Notes under the pieces: generated by a model
What the model was told of the DNA's origin: nothing
The model's database searches: none
What the model saw: only the letters and a program-made list of their open reading frames with translations
Shown here: in pieces, positions 56,762 to 64,000 of the stretch
Layout: every line of letters starts with the position of its first letter
How positions within the stretch are numbered: position 1 is the first letter of the stretch
Position numbers and translations under genes: made by a program
Assembly: GCF_024584785.1 (NCBI RefSeq)
Contig: NZ_CP074112.1
Location: forward strand, 682,001-746,000
Reading direction: 5' to 3'
Source: Idiomarina loihiensis
GTDB lineage: Bacteria > Pseudomonadota > Gammaproteobacteria > Enterobacterales > Alteromonadaceae
DNA length: 64,000 nt

Positions 56762-58708
56762 TTACTCCTGTAGTTCTGGTCGATTTACAAAGTATTGCAA
56801 CGCGTCTGGGTTTGCGAGAGCGTCGGTATTTTTTACCGGTTCATTATGAATCACTTGGCGTACCGCAAGTTCAACAATTTTACCACTGATAGTTCTTGGT
56901 ATATCAGCTACTTGAGCAATAACCGCAGGAACATGACGTGGCGTAGCATGCGTCCGAATAGTCTGTCGTATTTGCTGTTGTAAGGCATCGTTGAGCTGTA
57001 ACCCATCACGTAGACGCACAAACAGCACCACGCGCTCATCATCTTGCCAGCGTTGTCCCACAGCAATACTCTCTAAGACGGCTTCGACTTTTTCAACTTG
57101 TCGATAAATTTCAGCAGTACCTATGCGAACGCCACCAGGATTAAGCACAGCATCGGAGCGACCATAAATAATCACCCCCTGGTGTTGGGTTATTTCGGCA
57201 TAATCGCCATGTGCCCAGACTTGATTAAATCGTGCAAAATACGCATTAAAATAGCGCTCTCCTTGGTTGTCATTCCAAAAACCAAGGGGCATGCAGGGAA
57301 AGCTGTTAAGACAAACTAATTCACCTTTTTCGCCTGTTACTGGGTTACCTTGCTCGTTAAATACTTGCACATCAAGAGCTAAGCCACGACATTGTAGTTC
57401 ACCACGATAGACGGGAAGAATAGGGTTGCCTAGTGCAAAGCATGAAACGATATCAGTACCACCTGAAATAGAGGACAGACAAAGATCAGCTTTAATATCT
57501 CGATAAACATAATCGAAGTTCTCCGGCGCCAACACCGAGCCGGTCGTTAAAATGGTTCGCAATTGATTTAACGAATGCTGTTGTTTGGGCTGATAACCGG
57601 CTTTTTCTAGGGCTGATAGATATTTCGCACTAGTCCCAAATACGGTGATGCCTTCCTCATCGGCCACTTGCCACAAATATGCAGGGCTAGGGGCAAAAGG
57701 AGAACCATCAAAAAGCACCAAGGTAGCGCCTTGAGCAAGACCAGAAACCAACCAGTTCCACATCATCCAGCCGCACGTGGTGAAGTAGAAGAAAACGTCA
57801 TCGCGACGGATATCAGTGTGGAGAGCATGTTCTTTTAGATGCTGTAAAAGTGTTCCACCAATACCATGCACGATACATTTAGGGACCCCCGTTGTGCCTG
57901 AGCTGAACATAATATAGAGCGGTGCATTGAACGGCATAGGTTCAAAGTGAAGGGTGTTGGCATCTTCTATCAGGTAATCATCCCAAGCGTCACAACCAGG
58001 AGCTAAGGTCCGGTCTAGTTCGGCAAAGGGGACAACAAGGGTGCGTTGTAAGCTGGGCAATTGTTCTCTTATGGCGGCAACTTTTTCATGAATATCGATG
58101 GTTTTGCCGTTATAAAAGTAGCCATCAATGGTGATCAGCAGTTTAGGCGTGATCTGACCAAATCTATCCACGACACCTTGTACGCCAAAATCAGGAGAGC
58201 ACGACGACCACACAGCTCCGATACTGGTGGTTGCTAGCATCGCTATAACTGTTTCAATACAGTTAGGCATCATACCAGCAACGCGGTCGCCGGCAACGAT
58301 ACCGTCTTTACGCATAGCTGCTGCTAGCGCAGCGACCCTGTGATACAACTGTGCGTAGCTAAGTTGCTGTCGACTACCATTTTCGCCGCGAAAAGTGAGT
58401 GCAATGCGGTCGTCGCGATAGCGTAAGAGGTTTTCTGCAAAATTAAGCGTGGCTTGAGGAAACCAAGAAGCGCCGGGGAGTTTATCGGCATCTTTAACTA
58501 TTATTTCGCCTGGCTCACCAATAACGTCACAATAATCCCATAGGCTGCGCCAAAAGGTGGGGCTATGAGCTACTGACCAAGCATGTAAATCATGATAGCT
58601 AGCCAGTTGGAGTTGTTGTTGTTGGCGATTGATGGTGCGCATAAAATCAGTCATACGCGCCTGCTCAATTTGCTCGGCAGAAGGCTGCCACATAACTGAG
58701 TTCGACAT
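56762..58708 (-). CDS. Acetoacetyl-CoA synthetase
   Basis: A 648-residue ANL ligase. The phosphate loop is IMFSSGTTGVPKCIVHG, WMMWNWLVSG and SGGTDIVSCF are AACS-type segments, and GRSDAVLNPGGVRIGTAEIY is the hinge, with the C-terminal catalytic lysine in RTISGKIVELAVRQ. It makes acetoacetyl-CoA from acetoacetate with ATP. Its start overlaps the stop of the HMG-CoA lyase gene, so acetoacetate released by that lyase can be reactivated in one operon. Confidence 0.92.
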   Translation of the reverse strand: MSNSVMWQPSAEQIEQARMTDFMRTINRQQQQLQLASYHDLHAWSVAHSPTFWRSLWDYCDVIGEPGEIIVKDADKLPGASWFPQATLNFAENLLRYRDDRIALTFRGENGSRQQLSYAQLYHRVAALAAAMRKDGIVAGDRVAGMMPNCIETVIAMLATTSIGAVWSSCSPDFGVQGVVDRFGQITPKLLITIDGYFYNGKTIDIHEKVAAIREQLPSLQRTLVVPFAELDRTLAPGCDAWDDYLIEDANTLHFEPMPFNAPLYIMFSSGTTGVPKCIVHGIGGTLLQHLKEHALHTDIRRDDVFFYFTTCGWMMWNWLVSGLAQGATLVLFDGSPFAPSPAYLWQVADEEGITVFGTSAKYLSALEKAGYQPKQQHSLNQLRTILTTGSVLAPENFDYVYRDIKADLCLSSISGGTDIVSCFALGNPILPVYRGELQCRGLALDVQVFNEQGNPVTGEKGELVCLNSFPCMPLGFWNDNQGERYFNAYFARFNQVWAHGDYAEITQHQGVIIYGRSDAVLNPGGVRIGTAEIYRQVEKVEAVLESIAVGQRWQDDERVVLFVRLRDGLQLNDALQQQIRQTIRTHATPRHVPAVIAQVADIPRTISGKIVELAVRQVIHNEPVKNTDALANPDALQYFVNRPELQE

Positions 58709-59616
58709 TACTTGGTTTCCTGTTTTGCTAATTCAGCGAGTGCGACCTGTGAGCGTGGACCATGATTTAAATGCTGACAAATAGCGGCGCCGGCTTCGAC
58801 TAATTGATTAAGATTGATACCGGTATTAATACCCATACCTTCAAGCATATAAACTAAGTCTTCGGTAGCTAAGTTACCGCTAGCACCTTTGGCATAAGGA
58901 CAGCCACCTAAACCTGCCACGGCACTATCAAAGGTGCTTATTCCCATCGGTAGACAACTAGCGATGTTGGCCAGTGCTTGCCCGTAAGTATTATGAAAAT
59001 GCAACGCTAAGTGCTGCATCGGCACTCGTTCAGCAACGGCTGCTAGCATCTGTTGGGCGTGCAATGGTGTCCCTACGCCAATAGTATCGCCAAGGGATAT
59101 TTCGTAGCAGCCAAGCTGCCAGAGTTGTTCGGCTACGGCGGCTACTTGCGAGATCTCAACGTGGCCTTGATAAGGACATCCGAGAACACAACTGACATAG
59201 CCACGAACACGGATGTTAGCTTGCCGAGCAGCTGCAATAACAGGTGCAAAACGCGCAAGGCTCTCTGCAATACTGCAATTAATATTTTTTTGACTAAAAG
59301 CTTCAGATGCCGCAGCGAAAACTGCGACTTCATCTACTCCGGCTGCAATTGCTGCTTCAAAGCCCTGTAAATTAGGTGTCAATGCTGCATAAGTGGTTGT
59401 TGGCGAGCGCTCGATGTTGGCAAAAACAGCGGCGCTGTCAGCCATCTGAGGAACCCATTTAGGGCTAACAAAGGCGCCTGTTTCAACGTAAGTTAAACCA
59501 CTTTTTGCTAATGCATTCACCAGTGCGACCTTTGCCTCAAGGGGTACAGCAACTTCGTTCTGCAAGCCATCTCTGGGGCCTACTTCAACTATTTTAACTT
59601 GCGTAGGTATTGTCAT
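58708..59616 (-). CDS. liuE: Hydroxymethylglutaryl-CoA lyase
   Basis: A 302-residue HMGL-family enzyme splitting HMG-CoA into acetyl-CoA and acetoacetate. [10 protein letters not shown] is the N-terminal metal-site motif, [11 protein letters not shown] and [10 protein letters not shown] lie in the barrel, and [14 protein letters not shown] carries the catalytic cysteine. GGAG is well placed for ATG 59616; the upstream ATG at 59640 has no clear ribosome site. It is part of the leucine operon. Confidence 0.94.
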   Translation of the reverse strand: MTIPTQVKIVEVGPRDGLQNEVAVPLEAKVALVNALAKSGLTYVETGAFVSPKWVPQMADSAAVFANIERSPTTTYAALTPNLQGFEAAIAAGVDEVAVFAAASEAFSQKNINCSIAESLARFAPVIAAARQANIRVRGYVSCVLGCPYQGHVEISQVAAVAEQLWQLGCYEISLGDTIGVGTPLHAQQMLAAVAERVPMQHLALHFHNTYGQALANIASCLPMGISTFDSAVAGLGGCPYAKGASGNLATEDLVYMLEGMGINTGINLNQLVEAGAAICQHLNHGPRSQVALAELAKQETK

Positions 59617-59649
59617 TTCTGTCTCCGCACAGTGAATCATAAATAGCTA

Positions 59650-61614
59650 TTACTCTGAATCTGCTAAGCTCAACAGTTCAGCTCCATCGCTTACTAAATC
59701 ACCCGCTTGATAGAAAACTTGTTCAACTACCCCAGCCTGAGGTGCGCGAATGGTATACTCCATTTTCATCGCTTCCATGATAATGAGCGCTTGTTCTGCT
59801 TCAACAGAGTCACCCGGCGCAACCATAACTTGCACCACAGTGCCGTTCATGGGTGCGGTTAGATTGCCAGCAGCAACCTCCTGTTGCAGGGTGTCGGCAA
59901 TCAAATGCCGAGTAAATGGCAAGCAGGCACGTTCTGTCATCACTAGGATATCTTGGTTTGAACGCATGATATGAGCGCTGAAACGGCGTCCATTTTGAGT
60001 GAAGTAATACTTATCCGCAATTTTTTCCACCAACCAATGATCGCTATCGTCAGTCGCTTGCCAGCCGGTGGCTGTTGCGGTCAGCTCAATATGGAGCAGG
60101 TCGTCAGCATAGCGCAATGCTAATGCGAACTGGCTAGGTTGATTCAGCCTAAATGACTGCTGCGATGTCCATGGGTTGGCTGGCGCTGAGGCTGTTTTTA
60201 AATCCACCATTTCCGCTAAAGTAGCCATGATTGCGTATGGCTTAATAAGAGCATCATTATTTGGAAATAATTCAGTATGATACTTCTCAATAAAGCGAGT
60301 TGTTAAATCAGCTTGAGCAAATTTCTGATGGCCAGCAATTTTACGTAAAAAATCGATATTAGTGCGAACCCCAGCAATTTGATAATCGTTTAGGGCTTGA
60401 ATTAAGCGTCCTAGTGCGATGGCTCGATCTTCACCCCAAACCACAAGTTTAGCAATCATAGGGTCATAGTAAGAACTTACCTCATCACCCTCGACCACAC
60501 CGCTATCGATACGGACGTATGCATTAGTGCTTGGTGGTTTTAAAACATGCAAGGTACCGGTACTTGGCAAAAATTCATGGTCTGGGTCTTCGGCATAAAT
60601 CCGGGCCTCAAAAGAGTGTCCGGTGATCTGGATTTGGTCTTGAGAAAGTGGGAGTGGAGCTCCGCCTGCTACCAGTAGCTGCCAAGCGACAAGGTCTTGG
60701 CCGGTCACCATTTCTGTTACCGGGTGCTCTACTTGTAACCGAGTATTCATCTCCATGAAATAGAACTTATTATCGGTATCGAGTAAAAATTCTACCGTAC
60801 CAGCACCAACATAATCGATGGCCTGTGCAGCGCGAACGGCAGCTTCGCCCATTGCGATTCTGGTACTACTACTGATAGATGGAGCAGGGGCTTCTTCGAT
60901 GACTTTTTGATGGCGGCGTTGTACTGAGCAGTCACGTTCAGCTAGGTACACGGCATTACCATGCTCATCGCAGAACACCTGAATTTCCACATGTCGAGGA
61001 TTACCGATAAATTTTTCAATCAACATCTTGTCGTTGCCAAACGCAGCTTGTGCTTCGCGTTTCGCAGAGCTTAATGCTTCGGCAAACTGATTGGCGCTTT
61101 CAACCACGCGCATCCCTTTACCACCGCCACCATACGCGGCTTTTAATAGTACCGGGAAGCCGATTTTTTGTGCTTCTTCTTGTAATAACTCAAGGCCTTG
61201 TTCACTACCATGATAGCCTGGCACCAAGGGAACACCAGCTTCACTCATGATAGCTTTAGCGGCGCTTTTTGAGCCCATAGCTGCAATAGCACTAGTAGGG
61301 GGGCCGACAAAAATGAGTTGGTTGCTGGCGCACGCATCAGCAAAATCTTCATTTTCTGAGAGAAAACCATAGCCTGGGTGAATAGCATCAGCGCCGCTTA
61401 GCTTAGCCGCCGCAATGATTTTATCGATGACTAAGTAGCTTTCGGCACTGGGCGCAGGACCGAGATAAATGCTTTCATCAGCCATGTGTACGTGTTGGGC
61501 ATGACGATCTGCATCAGAATAAACGGCAACGGTTCGGATACCCATACTGCGCGCTGTGCGGATAATACGGCAAGCGATTTCACCGCGGTTAGCAATTAGC
61601 AATTTGCGTAACAT
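59650..61614 (-). CDS. liuD: Methylcrotonyl-CoA carboxylase, biotin-containing alpha subunit
   Basis: A 654-residue biotin-carboxylase plus biotin-carrier protein. The ATP-grasp domain shows KAAYGGGGKGMRVV, EKFIGNPRHVEIQVF and MNTRLQVEHPVTE. The carrier domain ends with IIMEAMKMEYTIRAP, with biotinylated K617. It carboxylates 3-methylcrotonyl-CoA together with LiuB. Spacing to liuC is nine bases. The operon with liuB, liuC and liuE supports leucine use over acetyl- or propionyl-CoA carboxylase. Confidence 0.94.
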   Translation of the reverse strand: MLRKLLIANRGEIACRIIRTARSMGIRTVAVYSDADRHAQHVHMADESIYLGPAPSAESYLVIDKIIAAAKLSGADAIHPGYGFLSENEDFADACASNQLIFVGPPTSAIAAMGSKSAAKAIMSEAGVPLVPGYHGSEQGLELLQEEAQKIGFPVLLKAAYGGGGKGMRVVESANQFAEALSSAKREAQAAFGNDKMLIEKFIGNPRHVEIQVFCDEHGNAVYLAERDCSVQRRHQKVIEEAPAPSISSSTRIAMGEAAVRAAQAIDYVGAGTVEFLLDTDNKFYFMEMNTRLQVEHPVTEMVTGQDLVAWQLLVAGGAPLPLSQDQIQITGHSFEARIYAEDPDHEFLPSTGTLHVLKPPSTNAYVRIDSGVVEGDEVSSYYDPMIAKLVVWGEDRAIALGRLIQALNDYQIAGVRTNIDFLRKIAGHQKFAQADLTTRFIEKYHTELFPNNDALIKPYAIMATLAEMVDLKTASAPANPWTSQQSFRLNQPSQFALALRYADDLLHIELTATATGWQATDDSDHWLVEKIADKYYFTQNGRRFSAHIMRSNQDILVMTERACLPFTRHLIADTLQQEVAAGNLTAPMNGTVVQVMVAPGDSVEAEQALIIMEAMKMEYTIRAPQAGVVEQVFYQAGDLVSDGAELLSLADSE

Positions 61615-61623
61615 TGCAGATCC

Positions 61624-62412
61624 TTATTTATTTGTGGTTTTCCAATCAGGAGAACGCTTTTCTAAGAAAGCAGAAAGCCCTTCTTGACCTTCAGCAGAAA
61701 CACGAATAGCAGCGATGGCCTCAATAGTTGTGGTGCGCGTATTCTCGTTCAGTGGCTGTTGATCTAATGTCAGTATTAGTTTTTTAGCTGCAGCTACGGC
61801 ATGCGGACCATTACCTAGTAGTTGTTCAATGACAGGAGTAACTGCTTCCTCAAGATCATCAACCAGGCTATGTACTAGGCCCATTTGTTGCGCAACGTCA
61901 GCACTAAAACGTTCTGCGGTGAGCATAAAACGGCGTGCCTGACGAGTCCCGATAGCACGCATCACATAAGGGCTTATCACCGCTGGAATGAGCCCGATTT
62001 TTACTTCGCTTAAACAAAAACTTGCGGTGGGAGTGGCCAGGCAGATGTCGCAGCAAGCGGCTAAACCTACAGCGCCACCAAAAGCAGCACCTTGAACTAG
62101 CGCAACCGTTGGTTGCGGAAGTTCATCTAACTCTTGCATAAGACGGGCTAACTCACTCGCATCTTTGATGTTTTCTGCGTAGTTCTTAGTTGCCATAGAG
62201 CGCATCCAGGTAAGATCGGCTCCAGCAGAAAAGTTTTTGCCTTGCGCTTGCAATACCAGCATTCTCACGTTGTTATTGCTACGTACCTGAGCTAATGCGT
62301 GTAGTAGCTCGGCTATCATGTTGTCATCAAAGGCATTGTGAACTGCGCCTCGGTTCAACGTGAGCCATGCTACCTGGTTTTTTTCTTCTAAAATGATGGA
62401 TTGATAATTCAT
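61624..62412 (-). CDS. liuC: Methylglutaconyl-CoA hydratase (enoyl-CoA hydratase family)
   Basis: A 262-residue crotonase-fold enzyme. The oxyanion segments are NFSAGADLTWMR and VQGAAFGGAVGLAACCDI, and ETERF-type sequence in the C-terminal half closes the fold. In the liu pathway it hydrates 3-methylglutaconyl-CoA to HMG-CoA, the substrate of the lyase two genes away. The specific substrate rests on operon position. Confidence 0.9.
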   Translation of the reverse strand: MNYQSIILEEKNQVAWLTLNRGAVHNAFDDNMIAELLHALAQVRSNNNVRMLVLQAQGKNFSAGADLTWMRSMATKNYAENIKDASELARLMQELDELPQPTVALVQGAAFGGAVGLAACCDICLATPTASFCLSEVKIGLIPAVISPYVMRAIGTRQARRFMLTAERFSADVAQQMGLVHSLVDDLEEAVTPVIEQLLGNGPHAVAAAKKLILTLDQQPLNENTRTTTIEAIAAIRVSAEGQEGLSAFLEKRSPDWKTTNK

Positions 62413-62421
62413 AGCAAGCTC

Positions 62422-64000
62422 CTACATGCGGAACACGCCGAACTTGGTGTCGGCAATAGGGGCGTTATTCGCTGCGGCCAAACTTAGTGCCAAAACGGTA
62501 CGAGTTTGGGCAGGATCAATAATTCCGTCATCCCACAATCGTGCGGAAGCGTAATAAGGATGCCCTTGCTTTTCATAGGTTTCGATAATTGGCTGTTTTA
62601 ATTCTTGTTCTTGTGCAGCCGTCATCGTTTGCCCAGAGCGAGCTAGGTTATCTTTGGTGACCTGAGCCATCACACCAGCGGCTTGTTCACCACCCATGAC
62701 CGAAATTCGTGCATTTGGCCACATAAACATCAAGGTGGGGTCGTATGCTCGTCCACACATACCATAATTACCAGCACCGTAGCTCCCGCCAATTAAAATG
62801 GTGAATTTAGGAACTTGAGCGCAACTAACCGCTGCCACCATTTTCGCACCATGCTTAGCTATGCCTTCGGCTTCGTATTTTTTACCGACCATAAACCCAG
62901 TGATGTTTTGTAAGAAAACTAAGGGGATTTTACGCTGGGCACAGAGCTCGATAAAATGCGCGCCTTTTTGCGCTGATTCAGAAAACAGGATCCCGTTATT
63001 AGCAACGATCCCAACGGGGTAGCCGTGAATAGTGGCAAATCCAGTAACCAAGGTAGCACCGTAGTTTTGTTTGAACTCATCAAAATCAGAGCCATCGACA
63101 ATACGCGCAATCACTTCTCGAACATCGTAGGGCTTACGTAAATCGGTGCCGACAATACCGTAAATTTCATCAGCTGAGTAACGCGGCTCAACAAAATCAT
63201 GCTGTGGCAGAGGCGCAGCCGGCTGGTAATTGAGCCGTGCAATGGAACGTCGAGCGAGTGCTAACGCATGTTCATCGTTTTGTGCAAAATGGTCGGCAAC
63301 CCCGGAGATACGAGTGTGCACATCAGCGCCACCGAGCTCTTCGGCGCTTACTTCTTCGCCTGTCGCCGCTTTAACCAACGGCGGACCAGCTAAGAAAATG
63401 GTACCTTGTTCTTTCACGATAATACTTTCGTCAGCCATTGCTGGCACATAAGCACCACCGGCGGTGCATAGCCCCATCACAACCGCTACTTGAGGAATTC
63501 CTTTGGCTGACATATTGGCTTGATTAAAGAAAATACGGCCAAAGTGGTCACGATCAGGAAATACTTCATCTTGCCGTGGTAAATTAGCACCACCTGAATC
63601 GACGAGATAGATACAGGGGAGGCGACAACGCTCTGCAATTTCTTGGGCGCGTAAGTGTTTTTTCACGGTCAAAGGATAATAAGTACCACCTTTAACCGTG
63701 GCGTCATTGGCTACAATCATACATTGCACGCCAGCTACGCGTCCTATTCCAGCGACCACGCCAGCAGCAGGAACATAATCCTCATAACAATCCCAAGCAG
63801 CAAATTGGCCAATTTCTAGGAAAGGTGAGCCGCTATCCAAGAGTTTATCAATACGCTGGCGCGGAAGGAGCTTTCCGCGTGCCAGATGGCGCTCTTGATA
63901 TTTTGCGCCGCCACCTTGTTTGATCTGTTCAGCTTTCTCGTACAAGTCGTTAACCACGTCTTGCATCGCCTGCTGATTAGCGATAAACGTGGCATCTTTG
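62422..64000 (-). CDS. liuB: Methylcrotonyl-CoA carboxylase beta subunit, N-terminus cut by window edge
   Basis: A carboxyltransferase of at least 525 residues. [23 protein letters not shown], the CoA-site [18 protein letters not shown] and the biotin-site [18 protein letters not shown] are intact. An ATG at 63966 exists, but the frame continues upstream as [11 protein letters not shown], which resembles the LiuB N-terminus, so the true start lies beyond the edge. It works with LiuD. The gene is first in the visible operon; liuA and a regulator may lie further right. Confidence 0.94.
   Translation of the reverse strand, partial: KDATFIANQQAMQDVVNDLYEKAEQIKQGGGAKYQERHLARGKLLPRQRIDKLLDSGSPFLEIGQFAAWDCYEDYVPAAGVVAGIGRVAGVQCMIVANDATVKGGTYYPLTVKKHLRAQEIAERCRLPCIYLVDSGGANLPRQDEVFPDRDHFGRIFFNQANMSAKGIPQVAVVMGLCTAGGAYVPAMADESIIVKEQGTIFLAGPPLVKAATGEEVSAEELGGADVHTRISGVADHFAQNDEHALALARRSIARLNYQPAAPLPQHDFVEPRYSADEIYGIVGTDLRKPYDVREVIARIVDGSDFDEFKQNYGATLVTGFATIHGYPVGIVANNGILFSESAQKGAHFIELCAQRKIPLVFLQNITGFMVGKKYEAEGIAKHGAKMVAAVSCAQVPKFTILIGGSYGAGNYGMCGRAYDPTLMFMWPNARISVMGGEQAAGVMAQVTKDNLARSGQTMTAAQEQELKQPIIETYEKQGHPYYASARLWDDGIIDPAQTRTVLALSLAAANNAPIADTKFGVFRM

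Overview
This window looks like the core chromosome of a free-living, probably marine, gammaproteobacterium. Gene orders shared with Escherichia coli (purC-bamC-dapA-bcp-perM-bepA-arsC family-hda; yffB-dapE; trmO-proS) place it in Gammaproteobacteria. A full 2-methylcitrate cycle of the acnD/prpF type, a leucine-degradation (liu) cluster, an ETF:quinone oxidoreductase, and several large GGDEF/EAL proteins suggest an Alteromonadales-like bacterium, perhaps Idiomarinaceae. That family placement is inference. No rRNA, tRNA, CRISPR array, insertion sequence, prophage or integrase was seen.

Layout. 1-10.8 kb: end of an MFS transporter, then DUF2066-hda behind a consensus DnaA box, a DUF2069-wrbA-arsC operon, a TlpA-like lipoprotein facing bepA, then perM, bcp, dapA-bamC-purC. 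10.6-14.5 kb: a reverse-strand operon yffB-dapE-M15 peptidase-small DUF2897/YpfN-like protein, then yfbV and xthA. 14.6-20 kb: patatin-like lipase, hemH, a small CxxC protein, a ClsC-like phospholipase D and a beta-CASP nuclease. 20-31.6 kb: a DASS transporter, a BetT-type BCCT carrier, a LOV-GGDEF-EAL protein, GNAT and YceI genes, an MscS channel and an MHYT-GGDEF-EAL protein. 31.7-38.4 kb: gntR-prpB-prpC-acnD-prpF for propionate catabolism, preceded by two TGTCGACA operators. 38.5-47.7 kb: rluF, ychJ, a small membrane protein, selO, katG, a cytochrome P450 gene with an in-frame stop at codon 3, a LysR regulator, an EamA exporter and a DUF2805 protein. 47.7-56.8 kb: acyl-CoA synthetase, proS, trmO, an H-NS family protein, ETF-QO and a third GGDEF/EAL protein. 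56.8 kb to the right edge: acetoacetyl-CoA synthetase and liuE-liuD-liuC-liuB, with liuB cut by the window edge.

How it fits together. Leucine breakdown yields acetoacetate and acetyl-CoA, and acetoacetyl-CoA synthetase reactivates the acetoacetate. ETF-QO passes acyl-CoA dehydrogenase electrons to quinone. The prp operon handles propionyl-CoA from odd-chain or branched substrates. bepA, bamC and the TlpA-like lipoprotein concern envelope assembly. The three c-di-GMP proteins have complementary decay: one keeps both domains, one keeps only EAL motifs, one keeps only GGDEF motifs.

Nothing here is a clearly new multi-gene system. The most notable single observations are the LOV photosensor on the 1157-residue GGDEF-EAL protein, the stop at codon 3 of the P450 gene, the DnaA boxes near hda and yfbV, a possible Shine-Dalgarno-masking leader on a one-cysteine bcp, a sigmaE-type promoter at bepA, and the operator layout of the prp operon.
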